Numbered from the stretch's first letter, positions 1-5,353 are shown. The stretch: 7,049 nucleotides of DNA from an uncultured Sulfurovum sp. (GCA_902727905.1 CACVAR010000024.1:1-7049); one strand, 5' to 3'. Numbers and translations are program-made. The notes: generated by a model not told the origin, from the sequence alone.

Positions 1-42
1 GAACCTACAGCCTTAACTCCATATAAACGAAATAAAAAAACT

Positions 43-51
43 TGCTATAAT
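43..51 (+). promoter_or_regulatory. gdhA promoter, extended -10 element
   Basis: TGCTATAAT is a perfect extended -10: TG at 43-44 and TATAAT at 46-51. It predicts a start of transcription near 57-59 and a leader of about 40 bases. There is no convincing -35 box, which is usual for sigma-70 promoters of Campylobacterota. A ribosome binding site, AAAGG at 87-91, lies seven bases before the gdhA ATG. Positions 1-40 hold no gene I can recognise. Confidence 0.7.
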
Positions 52-98
52 TCTTTTTCTTTAAAAAATAAATAAATTAATACCATAAAGGTAACCCC

Positions 99-1460
99 AT
101 GCCAAGTTCAAAAAAAATAGAAGATGTTTTAAAATACATAAGAGAGTGTAGTCCTGGACAGGATGAATTTTATCAGGCGACAGCAGAAGTTTTGGATTCA
201 TTGCGTCCATTGTTAAATGAAGACCCTAAATATTTAGAGCATAATGTATTAGACCGAATTGTTGTGCCTGAAAGAACGATTATTTTTAGAGTTACTTGGG
301 TTGATGATGCTGGTAAAGTGCATGTAAATGTTGGCTATAGAGTACAGTTTAACTCAACCATTGGTCCCTATAAAGGTGGTTTACGTTTTCATCCTACTGT
401 GAGCTTGGGAACCGTTAAGTTCTTAGGTTTTGAACAAATATTTAAAAACGCATTGACAGGTTTACAGATAGGGGGAGCAAAAGGTGGATCAAACTTTAAT
501 CCTAAAGGGAAGTCTGACAATGAAATCATGAAGTTCTGTCAAGCATTTATGACGGAACTTTACCACCATATTGGGAAACACAAAGATGTTCCAGCAGGTG
601 ACATTGGGGTAGGTGCTAGAGAAATTGGCTACTTATTTGGACAATACAAAAGACTAACAGGCGAATTTGATGGCGTCCTAACAGGTAAAGGTCTGAATTG
701 GGGAGGTTCAAAAGCACGTAAAGAAGCAACAGGTTATGGTTCGGTTTACTTTGCTGAGAACTTTTTGAATGTTTATGATAAGTCATTAAAAGGTAAGCGT
801 TGTGCTGTTTCAGGCTCTGGAAATGTTGCTATATATACTATTGAGAAGTTATATGAGATGGGTGCTATACCAGTTTCATGCTCTGATAGTAAGGGTACAA
901 TTTATCGCGAAAAAGGTATTGATTTAAAAGCATTGAAAGCGATAAAGGAGATTCATCATGCCTCTTTAGAAGAGTATGCAACCGTAGATTGTGAATGTTC
1001 TTATATACCTGTTAGTAAATATCCAGAAGGTGGACATGCTGTATGGCATCTTCCTTGTGATGTTGCTTTTCCTTCAGCAACCCAAAATGAGTTAACATTG
1101 ATTGATGCAAAAGCTTTAAAAGAGAATGGTTGTATACTTATTAATGAAGGCGCAAACATGCCAACAACACCTGATGCTTTAGAATTTATTAAAGAGAATG
1201 GAATCTTATTCTCACCTGGAAAAGCTGCCAATGCTGGTGGGGTAGCGACTTCGCAACTTGAAATGAGTCAAAATGCCAGTATGGCGCAATGGTCATTTGA
1301 AGAAGTAGACATTAAGTTACGTACCATTATGCAGAATATTTTTAAAACAGCCTATGAGACTTCAAAAGAGTTTGACTGTGAAGGTGATTTAGTAACAGGT
1401 GCAAATATAGCAGGGTTTAGAAAAGTAGCTGACTCAATGATTGATCAGGGAGCCGTTTAA
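99..1460 (+). CDS. gdhA: NADP-type glutamate dehydrogenase
   Basis: This 453-residue protein has the length and motifs of the hexameric bacterial glutamate dehydrogenases. These enzymes interconvert glutamate with 2-oxoglutarate plus ammonium in the cytoplasm, normally in the assimilatory direction when NADPH-linked. Visible motifs are GPYKGGLRFHP at 89-99 (substrate-binding Lys92), GGAKGG at 125-130 (catalytic Lys128), PAGDIGVG at 165-172 (Asp168), TGKGLNWGG at 195-203, and the Rossmann loop SGSGNVA at 238-244. A Ser-Asp-Ser at 262-264 follows the second strand. E. coli GdhA, as I recall it, has the same Ser there, and this favours NADP over NAD. The ATG at 99 follows AAAGG at 87-91. The gene has its own extended -10 promoter and appears intact. 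The next gene starts four bases after its stop, so the two are probably cotranscribed. The function is secure; the cofactor call is inference. Confidence 0.96.
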   Translation: MPSSKKIEDVLKYIRECSPGQDEFYQATAEVLDSLRPLLNEDPKYLEHNVLDRIVVPERTIIFRVTWVDDAGKVHVNVGYRVQFNSTIGPYKGGLRFHPTVSLGTVKFLGFEQIFKNALTGLQIGGAKGGSNFNPKGKSDNEIMKFCQAFMTELYHHIGKHKDVPAGDIGVGAREIGYLFGQYKRLTGEFDGVLTGKGLNWGGSKARKEATGYGSVYFAENFLNVYDKSLKGKRCAVSGSGNVAIYTIEKLYEMGAIPVSCSDSKGTIYREKGIDLKALKAIKEIHHASLEEYATVDCECSYIPVSKYPEGGHAVWHLPCDVAFPSATQNELTLIDAKALKENGCILINEGANMPTTPDALEFIKENGILFSPGKAANAGGVATSQLEMSQNASMAQWSFEEVDIKLRTIMQNIFKTAYETSKEFDCEGDLVTGANIAGFRKVADSMIDQGAV

Positions 1461-1464
1461 TTTA

Positions 1465-1908
1465 ATGAATATAGATTTAAATCTTGATCTTTTAAAAATT
1501 CTTCCTTTTGCAAACTATATTGGGGTAAAAGCACGAAACAAAAAGGAGCTAGAATTGGCTCCTCATAAAAATGTTGAAAACCACATAGGAACAGTACATG
1601 CAGCTGCACAGTTTACTTTGGCAGAGACACAAAGTGGATTATACATGCTTTCACTGTTTCCAGAGTTTGCAGATGATGTTGTGCCATTGTTACGTTCTTC
1701 TAACATTCAGTACAAGTTTCCAGCCACAACTGAACTTGTTGCTTTAGCTACGGTAAGTCAAGAAGCCAAAGAGAAGTTTGAACGACAGTTTTTAAGAAAG
1801 GGTCGAGCTATGTTAGTGGTACAGGTGGAAGTAAAAAATACAGAGGGAGTTGTCACCATGTTGGGTGACTTTGGATGGTTTATCCAAAGAAAAGAGTTCT
1901 TAGAATAA
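1465..1908 (+). CDS. hotdog-fold thioesterase-like protein (PaaI/DUF4442 type)
   Basis: This 147-residue cytosolic protein has a hotdog-fold core. The central-helix region HIGTVHAAAQFTLAE (40-54) resembles the N-x-G-x-x-H-x-x-x-x-x-x-L-x-(D/E) motif of PaaI-like thioesterases. Asn39/His40 and Glu54 are the likely active-site positions. Family members hydrolyse acyl-CoA or acyl-ACP thioesters, but no substrate can be read from the sequence. The open frame extends back to a TTG at 1441, inside the end of gdhA. I prefer the ATG at 1465 because AGGGAG (1447-1452) lies 12 bases upstream and the extra eight residues do not look like family sequence. The gap to gdhA is four bases, so translation may be coupled. 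The gene converges on the leftward cluster, with four bases between the two stop codons. The fold call is fairly sure; the enzymatic role is uncertain. Confidence 0.75.
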   Translation: MNIDLNLDLLKILPFANYIGVKARNKKELELAPHKNVENHIGTVHAAAQFTLAETQSGLYMLSLFPEFADDVVPLLRSSNIQYKFPATTELVALATVSQEAKEKFERQFLRKGRAMLVVQVEVKNTEGVVTMLGDFGWFIQRKEFLE

Positions 1909-1918
1909 AGCTCTAAGG
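1898..1918. terminator. weak bidirectional terminator between converging genes
   Basis: TCTTAGA and TCTAAGG form a seven-pair stem (one G-T pair) around a seven-base loop. It spans the stop codon of the thioesterase gene and the last codons of the opposing gene. On the plus strand it is followed by CTTTTTCTC, on the minus strand by a T-rich tract. The stem is AT-rich and short, so efficiency is doubtful. It is the only candidate terminator between the two converging units. Confidence 0.4.
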
Positions 1919-2653
1919 CTTTTTCTCTTCTTTAGGTCGTTTAGGTTCAGAAACAATCCCTTGTATGAAGTTGTCCATAATTTGAACCAAAGCTTCATTT
2001 TCAACACGTTTAATCTTTTTGAAAATACTCGAATCAATGGCATCTTTCAATTCACTCATCTCTTCCATTGAAAAAACTTGTGAGCCATAGAGGAGTTTGT
2101 TTTTAGTAGATGTTTTCATGGAGCTTACATAACGTTCTTCTCTTGGTGACATAGTACTTTCATTGTCATCAGTATTATTAGAACTATTTGTTTCTGGGTA
2201 ACGCTGCATCATACTTCTGTAAAAGTTTAGTTGTAGTTCTTCATTCACCAATACTTTGACAATATCATCAACAATGTCTTCACGTTCAGTGAGTAAAGGC
2301 TCTTCTTCTAAAGAAGCTAAAAATGCATCCATATCTTCTTGATTAATGTTAAAGTTTTTAACTTCAGAGACATATCGATTCATAATGGGTAAACGGTAAA
2401 GTGCTAATGCTTTTACTATTTCATTAGAGCTGATATGTTCTTCTAAATACTCTTGGAAAACTATGCTTGTTTGTGTGGTACTTTCATTACTCTCATTGTT
2501 TTCTTGGTTTTGACGCATGGAGTCAAATACCTGTTCTATGCCTAAAACACGTTGTTCTGAATGAGAAAGAGAGAGGTATTCTAAAATCTCTTCTGTTGTG
2601 GCAGAGAAAAGAGTTTGTTGTATTAAGATTAATAAAAGTAGTAGTTTTTTCAT
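1913..2653 (-). CDS. exported protein of unknown function
   Basis: I do not recognise this 246-residue protein. It begins with a clear signal peptide: two Lys, a Leu/Ile run at 4-11, and probable cleavage after Ala18 in FSA. There is no lipobox Cys, so it is probably soluble in the periplasm. The mature chain is hydrophilic, rich in Glu, Asn and Ser, and looks mostly helical. Two low-complexity Asn/Ser/Glu/Thr stretches (about 49-63 and 155-169) divide it into three segments. The tail is basic-acidic, PKRPKEEKKP. It contains no Cys and no obvious catalytic motif. The ATG at 2653 overlaps the stop of the flavin-reductase-like gene by four bases (ATGA) and follows AAAGGA at a seven-base spacing, so the two are translationally coupled. 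As the last gene of the oxidative-stress run it could be a periplasmic partner of the exported peroxidase, but this is context only. Confidence 0.8.
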   Translation of the reverse strand: MKKLLLLLILIQQTLFSATTEEILEYLSLSHSEQRVLGIEQVFDSMRQNQENNESNESTTQTSIVFQEYLEEHISSNEIVKALALYRLPIMNRYVSEVKNFNINQEDMDAFLASLEEEPLLTEREDIVDDIVKVLVNEELQLNFYRSMMQRYPETNSSNNTDDNESTMSPREERYVSSMKTSTKNKLLYGSQVFSMEEMSELKDAIDSSIFKKIKRVENEALVQIMDNFIQGIVSEPKRPKEEKKP

Positions 2654-3228
2654 GGATTCTTCCTTTCATTTAAAGTTGCATAGGTTCTACCCACACGGGC
2701 GATGGCTTCTACGTTAAAGTTAAGTTCTTCTGTATTGCTAATGATTTTCTCATTGACATAAAGATGTTTTATCTCTACTATTGTTGGTACTGTATTTGAA
2801 CCTTCTAGTTCTACTTCTTTGAGGTATTCACAAAAGTACGCTATTTGAATGTTTTTAGGTACTAGAGGAAAGTTACTGAGTATGCTTTCTGTTTCTATGT
2901 TAAATGCTTCAAACTCACTTTCATTGGCTGCTAATGATTGTGAACTTAAGTGCATTGATTCAAAATGCTCTTCCCCTACAATGCAAATAACACATTTTTT
3001 CTTTTCTCGTAAATTTTTGAGCGTATCTTTAGGTTCACCATTGGAACGATGTCCAATAGAAATTATCATGGTAGCTGGTTTTGATGAGAGAGGAGTGAAG
3101 TATGAAAAAGGAGCAATATTTAAAACTTCTCCTTGGGTTACTACCCATGCAATGGGACGGGGAATAATAGAGTTTACCATCAGTTTATAACGTTCAGAAG
3201 CTGTTTGAGATTCAAAATCTATGAGCAT
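2650..3228 (-). CDS. FMN-binding flavin reductase-like split-barrel protein
   Basis: This 192-residue protein looks like the flavin reductase/DIM6-NTAB family (FMN-binding split barrel). Recognisable family segments are IIPRPIAWV at 21-29, NIAPFSYF at 37-44 and a following strand to about 58, KDTLKNLRE at 67-75, and ARVGRTYATL near the C-terminus (177-186). Members bind FMN as dimers and either reduce flavin with NAD(P)H or use it as a prosthetic group; the donor and acceptor here are unknown. There is no signal peptide, so it is cytosolic. Its ATG lies one base after the gpx stop, with only a weak purine-rich site upstream, so translation probably depends on ribosomes ending gpx. Its own stop overlaps the next start. 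A role in supplying reduced flavin or electrons to redox defence is inference from position. Family confidence is good; reaction unknown. Confidence 0.82.
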   Translation of the reverse strand: MLIDFESQTASERYKLMVNSIIPRPIAWVVTQGEVLNIAPFSYFTPLSSKPATMIISIGHRSNGEPKDTLKNLREKKKCVICIVGEEHFESMHLSSQSLAANESEFEAFNIETESILSNFPLVPKNIQIAYFCEYLKEVELEGSNTVPTIVEIKHLYVNEKIISNTEELNFNVEAIARVGRTYATLNERKNP

Positions 3229-3229
3229 T

Positions 3230-3793
3230 TTATTTTTCTTCTAAAAGTTTGACAATATCTGCTTCAATATCTTTAGGTTTTGTACTTGAACCATAGCGTG
3301 ATATAACTTTCCCTTTTTTATTAATGAGAAATTTTGTAAAGTTCCATTTGATACCTTCTGTCCACATTAATCCAGTTGCTTCTGATTTTAGAAATACGTA
3401 AAGTGGGTGCGTATTTTCTCCGTTTACATCGATTTTTTCAAACATAGGAAAGGTGATATTGTAGTTGGTACTACAAAATTTTTGAATCTCCTCATGTGTC
3501 CCTGGTTCTTGTTTTCCAAATTGATTGGAAGGAAAAGCTAAGATGACTAGACCATTCTCTTTATGCGCTTCGTACAGCGCTTGAAGTCCTTTATATTGAG
3601 AAGTGAATCCACATTCACTGGCGACATTAACGACTAAGACAGCTTTGTCTTTATATGTTGACATAGAGATATTTTCACCTATGATGGAAGTAGCATTATG
3701 ATCATAAAATGTTGTTGTTTTTTCTGACATTGGTTCTCCTGCTTGAGTAGATAGGGGTATAAGTAATAGAAGGGTTATGAGTATGCTTTTCAT
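3230..3793 (-). CDS. gpx: exported glutathione peroxidase family protein, Cys type
   Basis: This 187-residue thiol peroxidase reduces H2O2 or organic hydroperoxides. The catalytic tetrad is visible: Cys61 in NVASECGFTSQY (Cys, not selenocysteine), Gln91 in FPSNQFG, and Trp150-Asn151 in WNFTKF. A second Cys, Cys107 in KFCSTNYNITFP, sits where plant and bacterial thioredoxin-dependent members carry their resolving Cys. A thioredoxin-like reductant is therefore more likely than glutathione. Residues 1-18 form a signal peptide (Leu/Ile-rich core, cleavage after TQA), which predicts a periplasmic enzyme, unlike the cytosolic SodN upstream. The ATG at 3793 follows AAAAAGG (3801-3807) by seven bases. 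A 36-base gap separates it from sodX and one base from the next gene. TACAAT at 3813-3818 on the minus strand could be a weak internal -10, but it would leave a leader of only about 12 bases. Confidence 0.93.
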   Translation of the reverse strand: MKSILITLLLLIPLSTQAGEPMSEKTTTFYDHNATSIIGENISMSTYKDKAVLVVNVASECGFTSQYKGLQALYEAHKENGLVILAFPSNQFGKQEPGTHEEIQKFCSTNYNITFPMFEKIDVNGENTHPLYVFLKSEATGLMWTEGIKWNFTKFLINKKGKVISRYGSSTKPKDIEADIVKLLEEK

Positions 3794-3796
3794 AAT

Positions 3797-3813
3797 TAAA
3801 CCTTTTTGGTTTA
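3797..3813 (-). promoter_or_regulatory. hairpin enclosing the gpx ribosome binding site
   Basis: On the transcript TAAACC pairs perfectly with GGTTTA around a five-A loop. The Shine-Dalgarno sequence AAAAAGG is split between the loop (As) and the stem (GG), and the hairpin ends three bases before the gpx ATG. It could limit initiation on gpx unless ribosomes or another factor open it. The stem is only six pairs, four of them A-U, so stability is modest. Confidence 0.4.
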
Positions 3814-3829
3814 TTGTAGCGAATTGTGG

Positions 3830-4108
3830 TTAAAACTTGAAGAGAACTTTGTACTTTATACTTTCTCTTTTAATAGGACCAAAGTCTCGACTGTCAATGC
3901 TAAAAGCATCCGTACCTTGTACAAAGTAACCCTTTTCATCTATGGCTTTAATTTGTTTAATCATAAGTCCATGAGGCTCTTTTTCAAAAACAACAATGTT
4001 TGAGGTTTTAAATTTTGTAAAGTTAAAAATTTTGACGCAGAAAATTCTCTCGCCATCTTGAAAAAGAGGGAAGAGAGAATGACCAGAAACTTTAAAGAGT
4101 CTAATCAT
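3830..4108 (-). CDS. sodX: nickel superoxide dismutase maturation peptidase
   Basis: This 92-residue S24/S26-type Ser-Lys peptidase is expected to remove the SodN leader so that the N-terminal His hook can form and bind Ni. The nucleophile region is VSGHSLFPLF with Ser11 in the G-x-S-x-x-P pattern. The general base is probably Lys51 in LMIKQIKAI. The signal-peptidase box is recognisable as FVQGTDAFSIDSRDFGPI (62-79). Unlike LepB it has no membrane anchor and is far shorter, the usual form of peptidases paired with sodN. The gene starts 11 bases after sodN, and that pairing is the strongest evidence for its role. Its ATG lacks a good ribosome binding site: the preceding bases read GAACTACTTTT on the coding strand. 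Low translation, suitable for a catalytic maturase, is therefore plausible. Confidence 0.9.
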   Translation of the reverse strand: MIRLFKVSGHSLFPLFQDGERIFCVKIFNFTKFKTSNIVVFEKEPHGLMIKQIKAIDEKGYFVQGTDAFSIDSRDFGPIKRESIKYKVLFKF

Positions 4109-4114
4109 AAAAGT

Positions 4115-4129
4115 AGTTCTTAAAGAACT
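4115..4129 (-). promoter_or_regulatory. perfect 15-base palindrome at the sodN-sodX junction
   Basis: AGTTCTT and AAGAACT flank one central base, covering the sodN stop codon and part of the 11-base spacer. In the transcript it can fold as AGTTC/GAACT with a five-base loop, followed by ACTTTT. That resembles a weak terminator or an mRNA 3'-end stabiliser which would leave more sodN than sodX message. DNA-level use as an operator is less likely this far inside the unit. Confidence 0.45.
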
Positions 4130-4581
4130 GGAGAAATTACAGATTCGCTTGGAGCATAAGGAGCTGTAACTGTTTGCGTTTTAACACCTTTGATTTCCCA
4201 GAAAATTGCTGCAAATTCATTTACTGCTGCAAGTAATTCCATACCTTTTTCTCTTGAAGCGTGTTGCTTAGCAGCACCACCAAGCATCATAATCTTATGC
4301 GCTAGTGTATGTAAGTCTGGATATTTAATTAAGTGTGGAGGCTTAATGAAATCACCCCAAATAATAGCGATTTCATCTTTACATTTAATTGCTTCTGTTT
4401 CTTTAACAGCAACATATCTAGCCATATCATTATGGTATGCTACGTCATCAGCACCTTTTTCAGCTGTATTCATTAAGTCAATCATTCTAATTACAGATAG
4501 TGCTGCAATTTGAGCTGCAGATGGATCATAAATACCACATGGTACGTCACAGTGTGCTTTTACTTCGTCTAATTTAAACAT
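4120..4581 (-). CDS. sodN: nickel superoxide dismutase precursor
   Basis: This is a nickel-containing superoxide dismutase, which disproportionates superoxide to O2 and H2O2, normally as a hexamer of four-helix bundles. The diagnostic hook HCDVPCGIYDP is at 10-20. After removal of the nine-residue leader MFKLDEVKA, His1, Cys2 and Cys6 are the Ni ligands, with Asp3, Pro5 and Tyr9 also conserved. The family segment W-x-D-x-x-KPPH-x-x-KYP-x-LH is at 75-91 and IFWE at 126-129. The open frame can be read from a TTG at 4596, but the ATG at 4581 has AAGGA (4589-4593) seven bases upstream and gives a compact leader, so I start there: 153 residues, 144 mature. There is no export signal, so it acts in the cytoplasm. 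By hand alignment with Streptomyces NiSOD, positions 17, 47 and 62 differ (see findings). The C-terminal tail after about 132 is longer than in Streptomyces. Confidence 0.97.
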   Translation of the reverse strand: MFKLDEVKAHCDVPCGIYDPSAAQIAALSVIRMIDLMNTAEKGADDVAYHNDMARYVAVKETEAIKCKDEIAIIWGDFIKPPHLIKYPDLHTLAHKIMMLGGAAKQHASREKGMELLAAVNEFAAIFWEIKGVKTQTVTAPYAPSESVISPVL

Positions 4582-4627
4582 GTTAAATTCCTTCAAATTT
4601 TATTTCTATGGCGTTAATAGAGCCAAC

Positions 4628-4651
4628 TTAGATTACAAATTTATAATCTAA
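4628..4651 (-). promoter_or_regulatory. eight-base dyad between the transporter gene and sodN
   Basis: TTAGATTA and TAATCTAA form a perfect inverted repeat around an eight-base centre. On the minus strand the centre includes TATAAA (4640-4645), a possible -10 for a separate sodN promoter, so a dimeric regulator bound here would cover it. As RNA it is an eight-pair AU-rich hairpin with no following U tract, so a terminator role is weak. No regulator can be named from the sequence. Confidence 0.45.
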
Positions 4652-4654
4652 ATT

Positions 4655-4679
4655 GAGTCTACTTAGACAGCATAGACTC
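4655..4679 (-). promoter_or_regulatory. inverted repeat over the transporter stop codon, with three TAGAC half-sites
   Basis: GAGTCTA (4655-4661) and TAGACTC (4673-4679) are a perfect seven-base inverted repeat. Between them TTAGAC (4663-4668) forms a second overlapping palindrome, GTCTA-CT-TAGAC. The region therefore holds three copies of the same half-site in 25 bases and two mutually exclusive hairpins. It covers the end of the nickel transporter gene and abuts the sodN leader. It could be an operator or an RNA processing or attenuation site. Confidence 0.4.
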
Positions 4680-5301
4680 CAGATAGGTTGTATGTTCCTA
4701 TGGCTATAGAGAAAAGACCGACTGACATAATAGCATAACGTAGACTATTTGTTGAAAGTGCTACACGCTTATTTACAAGATAAATAAGATAACCAAAGGC
4801 TAGGAAGACAATACTTACACCTATGACAAAGGCTAAAATCATCTCTACCCCAATGCTTCCACTTGAAACAGCAGATAATGTTACTAACATACCTCTTATA
4901 CCCCCTACACCCATAAGGAGTCCAAGTGAAAGTAGTATACTTTTGTCATGTAAGTGAGAGTTTTTGTAATAAACATGGGTATGCTTTTCGTCTTGATGTT
5001 CATGTCTATCAACTTTTATTTTATCTGTTAGGGCTAAATAAACTAAATAAAGACCCATGATTAAAATAACAGCAGCAGAGATAACATCACCATAGGCTAA
5101 AAGCTCATCGTTTGCAAAGTAAGAGATGAGTTGTGCCATAAGATATAACATAAAACCATGACCTAAGGCAAAAAGTAAACTAAGGGTAATGGTTTCTTTC
5201 TTATTTTTACCAATAGAAAAAAGTGCAATAGCCGATAAGTGATCGGGTCCCATTGCGTGTAAAATACCATAATAGAGTATGATAAGTAGTGAGTATTCCA
5301 T
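4663..5301 (-). CDS. nickel/cobalt transporter-like membrane protein (UreH/NicO/SodT type)
   Basis: This 212-residue protein has about six hydrophobic segments (roughly 2-30, 39-62, 72-92, 121-143, 150-178, 188-210). The first carries HAMGPDH at 15-21, the H-x4-D-H signature of Ni/Co transporters, and the second has LGHGFML at 46-52. Between segments three and four lies a hydrophilic loop with six His (100, 102, 107, 109, 116, 118), typical of metal handling. Segment four contains GVGGIRGMLVTLSA. It most likely carries Ni2+ across the inner membrane. Its place directly upstream of sodN suggests uptake for SodN, as for sodN-linked transporters of the UreH/SodT group. Efflux (RcnA-like) is the main alternative and cannot be excluded from sequence alone. 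AGGA at 5311-5314 lies nine bases before the ATG. The 81-base gap to sodN holds two dyads. Confidence 0.82.
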   Translation of the reverse strand: MEYSLLIILYYGILHAMGPDHLSAIALFSIGKNKKETITLSLLFALGHGFMLYLMAQLISYFANDELLAYGDVISAAVILIMGLYLVYLALTDKIKVDRHEHQDEKHTHVYYKNSHLHDKSILLSLGLLMGVGGIRGMLVTLSAVSSGSIGVEMILAFVIGVSIVFLAFGYLIYLVNKRVALSTNSLRYAIMSVGLFSIAIGTYNLSGVYAV

Positions 5302-5331
5302 AAATGATTTTCCTATTTTGTTAGTAAAAGG

Positions 5332-5340
5332 ACTATAGCA
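5332..5340 (-). promoter_or_regulatory. promoter of the nickel transporter-sodN cluster
   Basis: On the minus strand TGCTATAGT is an extended -10 (TG 5340-5339, TATAGT 5337-5332). It predicts transcription from about 5325 and a leader near 24 bases that includes the ribosome binding site. A second TGCTAT copy lies nine bases upstream (5344-5349), giving a tandem arrangement. It is probably the main promoter for the whole leftward unit. Confidence 0.6.
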
Positions 5341-5353
5341 AAAATAGCATTAA

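Noticed and set aside
1001..1231. Open frame of 76 codons on the minus strand inside gdhA
   Set aside because: It lies wholly opposite a strongly conserved gene, has no ribosome binding site of note and resembles no protein family.
1441..1464. TTG start giving a 155-residue thioesterase
   Set aside because: It overlaps the end of gdhA in another frame; the ATG at 1465 has a purine-rich site upstream and fits the family better.
2467..2673. Plus-strand open frame of 68 codons opposite the exported protein gene
   Set aside because: Antisense to a gene with signal peptide and good start; composition is that of a reverse-complement shadow.
2849..3190. Plus-strand open frame of 113 codons opposite the flavin-reductase-like gene
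   Set aside because: The opposite strand encodes recognisable family motifs throughout; this frame shows none.
3230..3793. Selenocysteine-containing peroxidase
   Set aside because: The peroxidatic position is encoded as an ordinary Cys codon; there is no in-frame TGA.
3806..4003. Plus-strand open frame of 65 codons opposite sodX
   Set aside because: Antisense to sodX, with no family resemblance and no promoter.
4190..4513. Plus-strand open frame of 107 codons opposite sodN
   Set aside because: The hydrophobic look comes from the complement of Ala-rich SodN helices; SodN itself is unmistakable.
4582..4596. TTG start giving a longer SodN
   Set aside because: The ATG at 4581 has AAGGA at proper spacing, and that AAGGA would be inside the longer frame.
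4663..5301. Reading the six-helix protein as a TauE/SafE sulfite exporter or cytochrome biogenesis (CcdA-type) protein
   Set aside because: The H-x4-D-H motif, the GHG segment and the His-rich loop point to the Ni/Co transporter group, as does the adjacent sodN.
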